64,000 nt of DNA. Source: WRMS01 sp038562165 (GTDB lineage: Bacteria; Bacillota; Peptococcia; DRI-13; UBA5745). This document shows positions 22,592 through 31,913 of this stretch, piece by piece. Position 1 is the stretch's first letter; each line of letters begins with the position of its first letter. Position numbers and translations under genes: made by a program. A model generated the notes under the pieces. The model worked only from the letters and a program-made list of their open reading frames with translations, searched no databases and had not been told where the DNA came from. The DNA lies in NCBI GenBank assembly GCA_038562165.1, contig JBCFAO010000005.1, positions 1-64,000 of the forward strand, read 5' to 3'.

Positions 22592-23923
22592 TCAAAAAGG
22601 CAGTTTAAAACCTTTTTTACCCTTGCCCATCTGGCCAAACTGCTTGATCAACTTCTGGCTCTGCTCAAACTGCTTGATCAGCCGGTTAACGTCGGCTATG
22701 CTGGTGCCGCTGCCGGCGGCGATGCGCTTGCGGCGGCTGCCGTTGATGATCTGGGGCCGGCGGCGTTCTTCCGGGGTCATGGAGCGGATGATGGCTTCCG
22801 TATGAGCCATATCCTTCTCGTCCACCTGCATATCCTTCAGCCCTTTGATCTTGCCGGCTCCCGGCAGCATTCCTAAAATCTGATCCAAGGGTCCCATGTT
22901 TTTCATCTGTTGCATCTGCTCCAGGAAGTCATCCAGCGTCATCTCCGCTTTGCGCATCCGCTGTTCCATTTCCTGCGCTTTTTTCAGGTCCACATTGGCC
23001 TGGGCTTTATCGATCAGGGTCAGAATATCCCCCATGCCCAATATCCGGGAAGCCATCCGGTCGGGATAAAAAGGCTCCAAAGCGTCGGTCTTTTCGCCCA
23101 TGCCCACGAATTTGATGGGCTTGCCGGTAACGGCTTTGACGGATAAGGCGGCGCCACCCCGGGTATCGCCGTCCAGCTTGGTCAGAATCACGCCGGTAAG
23201 CTCCAGCCGCTCATTGAAGGTCTCAGTGACCTTCACCGCATCCTGACCGGTCATGGCGTCCACCACCAGCAAAATCTCCTGAGTTTTTACCGCGGCACAA
23301 ATGGCCTCCAGCTCTTCCATCAATTGATCGTCAATATGGAGCCGGCCGGCGGTATCGATGATCAGCATGTCCATGGCCTGGCGCTCCGCCTCGGCGTAAG
23401 CACCCTTAGCAATATCCACGGGGCTGGTCTGATCACCCAGGGAAAACACCGGTACCTCCAGTTGCTCTCCTAAAACCTGCAGCTGCTTGATGGCTGCCGG
23501 CCTATAGATATCACAGGCTGCCAGCATGGGCCGCCGTCCTTGCTTCTTAAAGTAACGGGCCAGCTTGGCGCTGGAAGTGGTTTTGCCGGAACCCTGCAAA
23601 CCCACCATCAGGATCACCGTAGGCCCCCGGCCTGCATTGGTAATCTGGGAGGGGTTATTGCCCATCAGCGCCGTCAATTCCTCATTGACGATCTTAATAA
23701 CCTGCTGGCCGGGAGTGAGGCTCTCCATAACCTCAGCGCCCACGGAACGCTCCTTCACCGTGGCCACAAAGCTTTTGACCACTTTAAAGTTGACGTCGGC
23801 CTCCAAAAGGGCCATCCGTACTTCCCGCATGGCCTCGTCTACATCCTGGGGAGAAAGCTTGCCCTTGCCCCGCAGTTTTTTAAATACATTTTGCAGTCTG
23901 TCTGCTAAACTTTCAAATGCCAT
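22592..23923 (-). CDS. ffh: signal recognition particle GTPase Ffh
   Basis: Binds signal peptides of nascent membrane and exported proteins together with the SRP RNA. N domain (FESLADRLQNVFKKLRGKGKL), G domain with P-loop GLQGSGKTTSSAKLA, DTAGRL, LTKLDGDTRGGAAL, then the Met-rich M domain (MEQRMRKAEMTLDDFLEQMQ, RIAAGSGTSIADVNRLIKQF). The ATG at 23923 gives the normal family start and has AGAGGAG nearby; the in-frame start at 23980 is rejected. 443 residues. Follows ylxM. Confidence 0.97.
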   Translation of the reverse strand: MAFESLADRLQNVFKKLRGKGKLSPQDVDEAMREVRMALLEADVNFKVVKSFVATVKERSVGAEVMESLTPGQQVIKIVNEELTALMGNNPSQITNAGRGPTVILMVGLQGSGKTTSSAKLARYFKKQGRRPMLAACDIYRPAAIKQLQVLGEQLEVPVFSLGDQTSPVDIAKGAYAEAERQAMDMLIIDTAGRLHIDDQLMEELEAICAAVKTQEILLVVDAMTGQDAVKVTETFNERLELTGVILTKLDGDTRGGAALSVKAVTGKPIKFVGMGEKTDALEPFYPDRMASRILGMGDILTLIDKAQANVDLKKAQEMEQRMRKAEMTLDDFLEQMQQMKNMGPLDQILGMLPGAGKIKGLKDMQVDEKDMAHTEAIIRSMTPEERRRPQIINGSRRKRIAAGSGTSIADVNRLIKQFEQSQKLIKQFGQMGKGKKGFKLPF

Positions 23924-24013
23924 AAAATCTCCTCTTGGCTGAACATCTGCGCCCCAATATCTAAGGATAGCAGATTGCATCCGAAGGATTGAGGCCGAAG
24001 GCCCATCTGCGTG

Positions 24014-24370
24014 CTACGTATCTTCCCGCAACCGGCTGATCAGGGCTGCCAATGCCTCCCTGGCCTCTGCCTTCAAGCCTTTGCCGTTTGCTGCCAGCCA
24101 GCTTTCAAAACCACCGGCCAGCTCTTCCCTGGCCGCCTCCTGCCTCTCATTGGCAGCAATCAGGCCCAGGGCCTTCTCATAGCGCTCCAGCTTCTCGTCG
24201 GTACGGCTGACTAAATCATATACTGCATTACGGGATACCTGAGCAAACTGGCTGATTTCTCCCAGGGAAAGATCCTGCTGATAATACCACTCATAAATAT
24301 CCCTTTGCTTCTCCGTCAATAGGGGACCGTAAAAGTCCAGTAAAAAAGCCCGCCGGGCCACGTCTTTCAT
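24014..24370 (-). CDS. ylxM: YlxM family (UPF0122) SRP-associated HTH protein
   Basis: Predicted 118-residue helix-turn-helix protein similar to sigma factor region 4 (LLTEKQRDIYEWYYQQDLSL, GEISQFAQVSRNAVYDLVSR). In streptococci YlxM binds the SRP RNA and modulates the SRP GTPases; the same link is expected here from the ylxM-ffh order. AGGAGG before the ATG. Confidence 0.94.
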   Translation of the reverse strand: MKDVARRAFLLDFYGPLLTEKQRDIYEWYYQQDLSLGEISQFAQVSRNAVYDLVSRTDEKLERYEKALGLIAANERQEAAREELAGGFESWLAANGKGLKAEAREALAALISRLREDT

Positions 24371-24658
24371 AATGCCTCCTGTGTTAATCCGCCCATTCCG
24401 GCGGCAATCAATATGCCGCTTAACACATCGACAAAAGTCATTTTACATGAGCCCGCAGACTTTGTCAAGGGTTTTCCCTTGGCATCAAGTATTTTTACTG
24501 GACAGCCAGGGTTTTCTCCGGCAGCAGCAGCAACGGCCGCGGCACCGTGGCAACGGCAGCATATCCGGGGATGATGCGCAAAAGCAAATTTGGGGTTGGT
24601 AACGGACTTTTTTGGTGTTCTCAGCCTGTTCCATTCATTCCAATCACTGCGACGACCT

Positions 24659-24919
24659 GTTTTGCACAAAATTGCAGGTTTGTAACGATTCGCTGAGGCT
24701 AACTGTGCAAAATTGCAGCTTTGTAACCCCTGCTAACGGCTATTTACCCAAAAAGGCATACTTTATAATGAGATTCGTTCCTTAAATAGTGTCCCGCTTC
24801 ATCTCCTCCCCTAAATACAGACCAGGAGCCTGCTAAAAATAGAATCGATAGATGACAAACTTGCAAAATTGAGCAGTTAGCTCCATCAAACCCCAACCTG
24901 CAAAATTGCACAGCCAGCC
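24659..24919. repeat. dispersed intergenic repeat, locus B
   Basis: Two direct units (24659-24686 TTTTGCACAAAATTGCAGGT..., and 24698-24727 GGCTAACTGTGCAAAATTGC...) and two inverted units (24854-24881 and 24891-24919, the latter containing CCTGCAAAATTGCACAG). The core TGCAAAATTGCA has palindromic arms TGCAA/TTGCA. The 120 bases between the direct and inverted pairs are not similar to the corresponding part of the other loci. 24371-24658 and 24920-24932 hold no feature I can support. Confidence 0.75.
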
Positions 24920-24932
24920 CCTGTTAAGACCT

Positions 24933-25004
24933 CGCTAACTCCCCGGCTAATTCCCCGGCTAATTCCCCGGCTAATTCCCCGGCTAATTCCCCGGCTAATT
25001 CCCC
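24933..25004. repeat. 12-bp tandem repeat
   Basis: Five perfect copies of GGCTAATTCCCC (24945-25004) preceded by one diverged copy (CGCTAACTCCCC, 24933-24944). A 68-residue ORF reading GISRGISRGIS on the minus strand is only the translation of this repeat. Confidence 0.95.
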
Positions 25005-25030
25005 GCCCTCCCATAAAATAGGCGCACAAC

Positions 25031-25070
25031 AAAAAATCGGCAGGCAGCGAACCCCTCGCTGTCTGCCGAC
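25031..25070 (-). terminator. rho-independent terminator after mtaD
   Basis: On the minus strand GTCGGCAGACAGCGA...TCGCTGCCTGCCGA forms a long hairpin followed by TTTTTTG. It ends the large yceD-to-mtaD run. Confidence 0.9.
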
Positions 25071-25120
25071 ACATATCGCCCTGTCTTATCACGGCGCAGA
25101 AGATTCAACAAACGCCTCCG

Positions 25121-26500
25121 TCACATTCCGGACAAAAGCTCCTCCGCCTTTTGCTGCACCTCAAAAAGAATCTTCTCCTTATCCAAGGTTAAAAATTCTT
25201 TTTTGCGCAGCACCAGCCGGCCATCGATCATCACCGTATCCACATTGGCAGGACCGGCGCTATAGACTAGCTGCGAGATCGGATCGATGAGAGGCCGCAT
25301 ATTGGGCTGATCCAGGTCGATTAAGATAATATCGGCCTTTTGGCCCACAGCTAAAGTGCCGCATTCCGGAAAACCGATGGCTTTAGCGCCTATGGGGCAG
25401 GCCATCTGCAGCACTTGGGCTGCCGGCATCAGGGTTGGATTGTGGCGCTCTCCTTTGTGGATCAAAGCCGCCCCCCGGATTTCTTCCCACAAATCCAGAT
25501 TGTTGTTGCTGGCGGCGCCGTCGGTACCCAGAGCCACCGGCACGCCGGCAGCCATCAGCGCCGGTATTTGCCCGATGCCGCTGCCCAGCTTTAAATTGCT
25601 CTGGGGATTGTGGACCACGCTGACTTTTTTATCTTTCATAATCCGGCGGTCGTCCTCCGTCAGCCAGACGCAGTGAACGGCCAAAACCGGCACCCGGGGG
25701 ACCTGATCGAACAGTCCCAGGGAATTCAGCCGTTCCACCGGAGTCATACCGTATTTGGCCAGGCTTTCGTTAAACTCCGTCCTGGTTTCCGCCACATGTA
25801 TATTCAAGCCCACCTGCAGTTCCGCAGCCTTAGCCAGAATTTCCTGCAGATACTCATCGGAGCAGGTATAAGGAGCATGGGGAGCCAACCAAAACTTAAT
25901 CCGGCCTTCCCCGGCATTCTGCCATTTCTTAAAAAGCGCCTCAGCCTCCGCCAGCCGGCCGGCGCCGCTGCCGGGGCCGGCAGCATCGGTAAGCCCCCGG
26001 CCCAGATTAGCTCGGATGCCACTGTCCAGCATAACCTGGGCTACTTCATCCATAAAGAAATAGGAATCGCAGCAGCAAGTAGTGCCGGAGCCGATCATCT
26101 CCAGAACGGCGCTGGCAGCCCCGATGGCAGCAGCGCGGCCGTCCAGCTTGTCCTCCAAAGGAAATATCCGCTTGAAAAGCCAGTCTTCCAGAGTCATATC
26201 GTCGCCGGCTCCCCGGAAAAGGTTCATCACGCTATGGCTGTGGGCATTAACCAGACCCGGCATAGCAATGAAGCTCTGAGCTGGGATTGGCGTCAACTCA
26301 CCGTATTTCGCCGTCAAAGCCGGCAGCTCTGCCGATAAATCCTCACCGATGGCCACAATCCTATCCGCCGCCACCGCAATATCCCCGGTAAACCAGGGCT
26401 TCGAAAAACCGGGCTTATCCTCCTTATCCCCCAGATCTCCCGTCAAGGGAGCCAAGGGAGTCACAGGCACGATCAGGGCTCCTTTAATCAGCCAAGCCAT
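25121..26500 (-). CDS. mtaD: 5-methylthioadenosine/S-adenosylhomocysteine deaminase (amidohydrolase)
   Basis: Metal-dependent amidohydrolase that probably deaminates methylthioadenosine, S-adenosylhomocysteine or adenosine-like substrates. Seen: AMPGLVNAHSHSVMNLFRG (metal His pair; this motif is N-A-H-S-H), DDMTLEDWLFKRIFPLED, NIHVAETRTEF, AVHCVWLTEDD and LGTDGAASNNNLDLWEEI, all as in MtaD/SsnA-type enzymes. The ATG at 26500 has GGGGAGG ahead of it, inside the 3' end of ftsY; the longer ORF from 26578 is rejected. 459 residues. The gene is joined to ftsY by four bases, an unusual extension of the smc-ftsY operon. Confidence 0.88.
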   Translation of the reverse strand: MAWLIKGALIVPVTPLAPLTGDLGDKEDKPGFSKPWFTGDIAVAADRIVAIGEDLSAELPALTAKYGELTPIPAQSFIAMPGLVNAHSHSVMNLFRGAGDDMTLEDWLFKRIFPLEDKLDGRAAAIGAASAVLEMIGSGTTCCCDSYFFMDEVAQVMLDSGIRANLGRGLTDAAGPGSGAGRLAEAEALFKKWQNAGEGRIKFWLAPHAPYTCSDEYLQEILAKAAELQVGLNIHVAETRTEFNESLAKYGMTPVERLNSLGLFDQVPRVPVLAVHCVWLTEDDRRIMKDKKVSVVHNPQSNLKLGSGIGQIPALMAAGVPVALGTDGAASNNNLDLWEEIRGAALIHKGERHNPTLMPAAQVLQMACPIGAKAIGFPECGTLAVGQKADIILIDLDQPNMRPLIDPISQLVYSAGPANVDTVMIDGRLVLRKKEFLTLDKEKILFEVQQKAEELLSGM

Positions 26501-26504
26501 AGTT

Positions 26505-27398
26505 CTATTCCTCCCCTTCCCCGATTTCAAACAGCCGGCGGCTGAAGCCCTGGGCATCGAAAGGCTGCAGATCGCCAATCCCCTCGCCCCAGCCGGTAAA
26601 CTTCACCGGCAAACCGTATTCATGTTGAATGCCCAGCACCACGCCGCCCTTGGCGGTACCGTCCAGCTTCGTCAACACCACACCGGTAACGCCTGCAGCC
26701 TCCTTAAACAGCTTGGCTTGGGAAAGGGCATTCTGCCCCGTAGTGGCATCCAGCACCAGCAGCACTTCCCCGGGCTGGCCGGGATGCTCCCGCTCAATAA
26801 TCCGCCGCAGCTTCTTCAGTTCTTCCATGAGATTACTCTTGTTTTGCAGGCGGCCGGCAGTGTCCACCAAAAGTACGTCCACTTTGCGGGAATGGGCGGC
26901 AGCCATGGCATCATAGACTACGGAACCGGGATCGGCGCCCTCATGGTGGCGGATCAGCTCCACACCCGCCCTGCCGCACCAAACCTCCAGCTGGTCAATG
27001 GCCGCTGCCCGGAAAGTATCCGCCGCCGCCACCAGCACTTTTTTGCCCTGGCTCTTTAATTGGTTGGCCAGCTTGCCGATGGTGGTGGTTTTGCCTACGC
27101 CGTTGACCCCCAGAAATAAAACTACCGTCAAGCCTTGAGGCTCTAGCTGCAACTGGTGATCCCCCGCCTCCAAAAGCTCGGTGATCTGCTGCCGAAAGCA
27201 ATCGGCGCAGGCCTCCACGGAGTCAAGGCCCTGTTTCTTGGCCTCCCGGCGCAGATTCTCCACCAAATCCATGGCCGTTACAGCGCCTACATCCGCCAGG
27301 ATCAATTGTTCCTCCAGTTCCTCAAAAAAGCTTTCATCAATCTTCGTCAAGCCCATGGCCTGGCCGATTTTTTTAAATAGATTGCCAAACAAGCCCAC
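26505..27398 (-). CDS. ftsY: signal recognition particle receptor FtsY
   Basis: Membrane-associated receptor GTPase for SRP. 297 residues with only a short N-terminal region, so the long acidic A domain is missing as usual in Gram-positive bacteria. N domain (FEELEEQLILADVGAVTAMDL), P-loop FLGVNGVGKTTTIGKLA, DTAGRLQNKSNLMEEL, LDATTGQNALSQAK, LTKLDGTAKGGVVLGI. The start lies directly at the smc stop. Confidence 0.96.
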   Translation of the reverse strand: MGLFGNLFKKIGQAMGLTKIDESFFEELEEQLILADVGAVTAMDLVENLRREAKKQGLDSVEACADCFRQQITELLEAGDHQLQLEPQGLTVVLFLGVNGVGKTTTIGKLANQLKSQGKKVLVAAADTFRAAAIDQLEVWCGRAGVELIRHHEGADPGSVVYDAMAAAHSRKVDVLLVDTAGRLQNKSNLMEELKKLRRIIEREHPGQPGEVLLVLDATTGQNALSQAKLFKEAAGVTGVVLTKLDGTAKGGVVLGIQHEYGLPVKFTGWGEGIGDLQPFDAQGFSRRLFEIGEGEE

Positions 27399-30300
27399 TT
27401 ACTCGTCCTCCATTCGCACGCTTAATACTTTGGATACCCCGGAAAACTCCTGGGCGGAAATACCGTAAATCACATCGCCGATAGCCATGGTGCCCCGGCG
27501 GTGGGTAATAATAATAAATTGGCCGCCGCTTCCACTGTACTCTTTGATTAAAGCGGCAAACCGGTCCACATTGGCCTCGTCCAGATTGGATTCAATTTCA
27601 TCCAATATGCTGAAAGGGCTGGGTCTCACCCGCAGCATAGCCATCAAAAGGGAAATAGCCGACAGAGCCTTTTCGCCGCCGGAGAGCAGGGATAAATGCT
27701 GCAGTTTCTTGCCGGGAGGCTGGGCAATGATATCCACGCCGGTTTCCAGCAGATTGCCGGGTTGCGTCAGCACTAAGCTGGCCCGGCCGCCGGCAAAGAG
27801 CCGCTGAAACACGGCATTGAACTGTTCGTTGACCTCATCAAAGGTTTCTTTGAATTTATTGGCCACCAAGGCGTCCATTTCCTGGATCACCGTCTCCAAA
27901 TCGGCTTTGCCCCGCAGCAGGTCCTCGGTCTGCTCCGTCAAAAAGGCCAGTCTTTCCAGCAGCTTTTCATATTCGGTCACCGCAGCCAGATTAACCTCCG
28001 GCATGGCTTCAATCTGTTCCCGGATCTCTTTTACCCGCTGCTGGCCTTTGCGTTTTTCTTGAATCGGCTCGATGGTTTCTAAAGCCACTTCCCAATCCAA
28101 AGCAAATTGCTGGGCCAGACGGCCGGTCCATTCCTCCAAATTGGCGGAAAGCCGTCCCTCCTGGACCTGCAACTGCTGCCGCCGCTCCTGCTTCGTCTCC
28201 AGCTCCTGGCTGATGGCCTTCTGGCTTTCATCCAGGCTGGCGGCTTCCGCTTGCAGCTTCTGCCGATTTTCCTGAAGCTGCTTTTTATCTATTTCCAAAA
28301 CAGACAATTTTTCATCCAGGGCCAGAATGCTTTTGCGATGCTGCTCCGCCCCTTGGCGATACTGGCGGCTGCGGCTCAGGCAAAGACCGGCATTATCTTT
28401 CTGGGCCGTAATCATGCTTTGGACCTGCTCCATCCGGTTGCGGATGAAACGGCCTTCTTTATCAAAAGAGTTGAGCTTTTCTTCATCACCGGCCAAGCCG
28501 ATCCGCAGCTCCGTCAGCCGCCTTTGGCGGTTGGCCCGCTGGCTTTGCAGAAGCTGGATATCCTGCTTCAATATCTCCATTCTCTGACGGTTGGCGGCGA
28601 TATCTTCGGCCAGATACTGACGCTCCAAAACCAATCCTTCCAGCAAGGCCAGGATTCTGGCCTGTTCCTGCTCCCCCTCTTCATGCTGGCGGCCCAGCAT
28701 CTCCAATTCCTCAGCCAGCCGTTTTTCTTCCTGCCGGCTATGGCTAAGGCTGTTTTCTATGGCAGCCAGTTCCACGCCTCTTTGCTGCTGCTGCTCCTTT
28801 AATGCCTCCAGCTGCTCTTTGGCGGCGGTCCAAAGACGGCGCAATTCTTCTTCTTCTCTTTCCCCTTCCACCAGATCCTTGGACAGCTGACGGATATCCC
28901 GGTCCAGCTCCTCCAACTGCCGCCGCCGGCTGATAAAGCCGCCGCCGCTGAGGCGGACGCTGCCGCCGGTCAGGGAACCGCCGGCATTGACCACCTGGCC
29001 GTCCAGAGTCACCATCCGGTAGCGGAAGCCGTTTTCCCGGGCTCTGGCCACCGCATTGGACAATTCATCCACCAGCCAGATGCGGCCCAGCAGAAATTCC
29101 ATAGCCGGCAGAAAGCGGTCTTCAAAATCCACCAAGTCCACCATCCGGCCGATAATACCCTTACCTTTAGGAAAAGCGCCACTATCCAGAGAACGGTTTT
29201 TTACCGTATCCAGCGGCAAAAAAGTTACCCGGCCTTTATCAAAATTCTTCAGCCAGCGAATGGCGTCCTGGGCGCTGCGCTCCGTTTCGGTAATCACGTT
29301 TTGGGCTTGTCCGCCCAAAGCAATCTCCACCGCCAGCTCATATTCCTTATCTACCCGGAGGCTTTGGGCCACAGTGCCCAGAATCCCCGGCAGCCTTTCC
29401 TTGCTGCGGCGCTGCAAAATCTCCCGCACGCCTTGAGCATAGCCCTGGCCTTCTTTTTCCATCTCATCCAGCAGCTTATATTTGGAGTGAGCCTGGCCCC
29501 GCTCTGCTGCCAAAGCCCGGTTGGCCTGCTGCTTGGCCCGCAACTGATCGGCAATCTCCTCCACTTTGGCCTGGGCCTCATGGATGTTCTTTTCCCGCTG
29601 GATTTTTTCCGCCATGTGGGAATTGCGCCGGGCTTCCAAAGAAGCAATCTGCTCTTCAATTCTTTGGTTCTCCTGAGCCAGCCGCCGCCTGGTTTCCGCC
29701 AGCCGCTCCTTCTGCTTTTCGGCGGAAGTCAACTGCTCTTTATAGCCAACCTCCTGGTTTTGCAGGCTGCTGTCTTTGCGCAGCAGCTCAAAGTGGTCCT
29801 CTTCACCTTTTTCCAGGGCCTGGCCTTTGGCCTCCCCCTCAGCCTCAGCCTCTTTTTGCTGGGCTTCTTCTTCCGCTACCAAAGCTCTGGCCCGGCTGAC
29901 CTGCTCTGCTAAGACGGCCTCCTGATCCTTGCGGGACTGCCATTCCGCCGACAAGCCCTGCCACTCCTCCTGAAGCTTTGCCCCTTCGCTTTCCAGCTCT
30001 TTGGCCTGTTTCTCCAGATCTTCACTGCGCTGAAGCTCCGTGCGGCATTCGTTTTCCAGCCGTTCCCGCTCCAAGCTCTGGCGGTAAATCTCTTCCTGCA
30101 GCTTATTGATCTGCTCGTTTAACTGATCCAAAGCCAGGCGGATACTTTCCTCCTGACCCTGAGCCGTCAAAAAGCCGGTGCGCTGGCTTAAAATAGCTTC
30201 GGAAAGCTGCTCCAGCTCTTGCTGCAGGCTTTGCAGCTTATCCTTAGCCTGGCGGATTTCTCCTACCATCATCCCCATTTCCAGGCCGTCTAATTCTTCC

Positions 30301-30956
30301 TTCAATAGCTTGTATTCTTTGGCTTCTTCGGCCTGCCTGGCCAAAGGGGCCTCCTGGGCCCGCAGCTCCAACAGCAGGTCCTCAATGCGCAAAAGATGCT
30401 GGCCCGTCTCCTCCAGCTTTCTCACCGCTTCTTTTTTGCGGTAGCGGTATTTGATGATGCCGGCGGCATCCTCCAGAATCATCCGTTTTTCTTCCGGACG
30501 GGAAAGCAGTATCTCCTCCACCCGGCCCTGGCCAATCATGGAAAAGCCCTCCCGGCCAATACCCGTATCCATAAACAGCTCATGGATATCCCGCAGCCGG
30601 CAGGGAACCTTATTGATCAAATATTCGCTCTCTCCCGAGCGGTAAAGCCGGCGGGTTACGGTGACCTCTTGAAAATCCAGGGGGAAAGCGTGATCGCTGT
30701 TGTCGATGGTCAGCGAAACCTCCGCCATGCCCAGAGATTTCCGCTTTTCGCTGCCGGCAAAGATCACGTCCTCCATCTTGCCGCCCCGCAAGGATTTGGC
30801 GCTTTGCTCCCCCAGCACCCAGCGGATAGCGTCGGCCACATTGGACTTGCCGCTGCCGTTGGGTCCTACCACAAGAGTAACCCCGGGCTGAAACTCCAGG
30901 GCGGTTTTATCGGCAAAAGATTTGAAGCCATATAGCTCCAGCCTTTTTAGGAACAT
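27399..30956 (-). CDS. smc: chromosome segregation protein SMC
   Basis: Condensin ATPase of 1185 residues. N-terminal head: LKRLELYGFKSFADKT and P-loop VGPNGSGKSNVADAIRWVLG. Two long coiled-coil arms flank a hinge at about 500-650 with GILGTVAQSLRVDKEYELAVEIALG and GGSLTGGS. The C-terminal head has LLSGGEKALSAISLLMAML (signature) and PFSILDEIESNLDEANVDRF (Walker B). Forms the SMC-ScpAB complex; scpAB are not in the window. Located between rnc and ftsY as in most Bacillota. Confidence 0.97.
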   Translation of the reverse strand: MFLKRLELYGFKSFADKTALEFQPGVTLVVGPNGSGKSNVADAIRWVLGEQSAKSLRGGKMEDVIFAGSEKRKSLGMAEVSLTIDNSDHAFPLDFQEVTVTRRLYRSGESEYLINKVPCRLRDIHELFMDTGIGREGFSMIGQGRVEEILLSRPEEKRMILEDAAGIIKYRYRKKEAVRKLEETGQHLLRIEDLLLELRAQEAPLARQAEEAKEYKLLKEELDGLEMGMMVGEIRQAKDKLQSLQQELEQLSEAILSQRTGFLTAQGQEESIRLALDQLNEQINKLQEEIYRQSLERERLENECRTELQRSEDLEKQAKELESEGAKLQEEWQGLSAEWQSRKDQEAVLAEQVSRARALVAEEEAQQKEAEAEGEAKGQALEKGEEDHFELLRKDSSLQNQEVGYKEQLTSAEKQKERLAETRRRLAQENQRIEEQIASLEARRNSHMAEKIQREKNIHEAQAKVEEIADQLRAKQQANRALAAERGQAHSKYKLLDEMEKEGQGYAQGVREILQRRSKERLPGILGTVAQSLRVDKEYELAVEIALGGQAQNVITETERSAQDAIRWLKNFDKGRVTFLPLDTVKNRSLDSGAFPKGKGIIGRMVDLVDFEDRFLPAMEFLLGRIWLVDELSNAVARARENGFRYRMVTLDGQVVNAGGSLTGGSVRLSGGGFISRRRQLEELDRDIRQLSKDLVEGEREEEELRRLWTAAKEQLEALKEQQQQRGVELAAIENSLSHSRQEEKRLAEELEMLGRQHEEGEQEQARILALLEGLVLERQYLAEDIAANRQRMEILKQDIQLLQSQRANRQRRLTELRIGLAGDEEKLNSFDKEGRFIRNRMEQVQSMITAQKDNAGLCLSRSRQYRQGAEQHRKSILALDEKLSVLEIDKKQLQENRQKLQAEAASLDESQKAISQELETKQERRQQLQVQEGRLSANLEEWTGRLAQQFALDWEVALETIEPIQEKRKGQQRVKEIREQIEAMPEVNLAAVTEYEKLLERLAFLTEQTEDLLRGKADLETVIQEMDALVANKFKETFDEVNEQFNAVFQRLFAGGRASLVLTQPGNLLETGVDIIAQPPGKKLQHLSLLSGGEKALSAISLLMAMLRVRPSPFSILDEIESNLDEANVDRFAALIKEYSGSGGQFIIITHRRGTMAIGDVIYGISAQEFSGVSKVLSVRMEDE

Positions 30957-31005
30957 AGAATAAATTCCTCTTTCCCGTTTTTATCGTTATTGGGGCTGCC
31001 GGCGG

Positions 31006-31791
31006 CTACTGCGGCTGCTGCGGCTGCTTGGCCTCTTTCGTCCTAGACGGAGTCTGAGACAGAGTCTTAGACTCTGTCTTGGTCAGCCGCCGCAAAGACA
31101 GCTTGGCCGCCTGCTTCTGGGCCTCCTGCTTTGTATTGCCCCAGCCCCGGCCGATTTCCTTCCCATCCAGATAAGCCGCTGCTAAAAACAGCTTCCGGTG
31201 GTCCGGCCCTTTTTCTTCCAATATCTCATAGGACAGCTTTCTGTCATTGGTCTTCTGAACCCAGGCTTGCAGCTGTCCTTTATAATCCTCATCCACATCA
31301 TCGGTAATCAAATGGCGGCTGGCCTCCAGGGATCGGAAAACGAAATCCTCCAGAGCCGGCAAAGTAGCGCCGCACAAATACAGAGCCCCTAAAAGGGCTT
31401 CAAAAGCATCGGCCAAAACAGAAGGCTGGCCGGCGCCGCCGGCGGCGGCAATACCCTTGCCCAGCTTCAGGTGCTGCCCCAGGCCCATAACGGAAGCGGC
31501 GGCGGCCAGGGATTTTTCACAAACTAAAGAAGCCCGCAGCTTCGTCAATTCTCCCTCCTGGGCTTGGACATTATCTAAATATAATTTCTGGGCCGTCAAA
31601 AAACCCAGGACGGCGTCGCCCAAAAACTCCAGCCTTTGGTTGCTGTCTAAATAAGGGTCACCGTCTGAGGCAACGGGATTTTCCATACAATATGAAGGAT
31701 GGCGGAAGGCCTGGTCAATAAGCGCATCTTGTATACGAATACCTGCCAGCCGGTCCAGCCCAAGACCTGCAACTATATCATGGGTTTCCAT
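31006..31791 (-). CDS. rnc: ribonuclease III
   Basis: Cleaves double-stranded RNA in rRNA processing and mRNA decay. The signature NQRLEFLGDAVLGF (catalytic acidic residues) and the second catalytic region VLADAFEALLGALYL lie in the N-terminal domain; a double-stranded RNA-binding domain follows (about 170-240, DYKGQLQAWVQKTNDRKLSYEI, GWGNTKQEAQKQAA). A Ser/Thr/Gln-rich tail of 20 residues is dispensable-looking. 261 residues. RNase III is also the enzyme that would cut the toxin-antitoxin duplexes predicted elsewhere in the window. Confidence 0.95.
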   Translation of the reverse strand: METHDIVAGLGLDRLAGIRIQDALIDQAFRHPSYCMENPVASDGDPYLDSNQRLEFLGDAVLGFLTAQKLYLDNVQAQEGELTKLRASLVCEKSLAAAASVMGLGQHLKLGKGIAAAGGAGQPSVLADAFEALLGALYLCGATLPALEDFVFRSLEASRHLITDDVDEDYKGQLQAWVQKTNDRKLSYEILEEKGPDHRKLFLAAAYLDGKEIGRGWGNTKQEAQKQAAKLSLRRLTKTESKTLSQTPSRTKEAKQPQQPQ

Positions 31792-31853
31792 TACGTTTCC
31801 TTCCCGGCTTACGCCCGCAAAAAACGATTAAAAACGATTGTTTTCGCCATTAT

Positions 31854-31892
31854 GAAAAACGCCTCCGGCACTGGTATACGGTGTCCGAAGGC
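31854..31892 (-). terminator. rho-independent terminator after acpP
   Basis: On the minus strand GCCTTCGGACAC...GTGCCGGAGGC forms a hairpin followed by GTTTTTC, 22 bases after the acpP stop. It would allow strong acpP expression relative to rnc. Confidence 0.8.
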
Positions 31893-31913
31893 ATATAGAA
31901 GCTTTAAGGCCCA

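Noticed and set aside
24933..25004. Possible CRISPR-like array
   Set aside because: The 12-bp units are contiguous without spacers, so this is a simple tandem repeat.
24886..25092. 68-residue ORF rich in GISRGIS repeats
   Set aside because: It is only the translation of the 12-bp tandem repeat and part of the mtaD terminator; no ribosome binding site.
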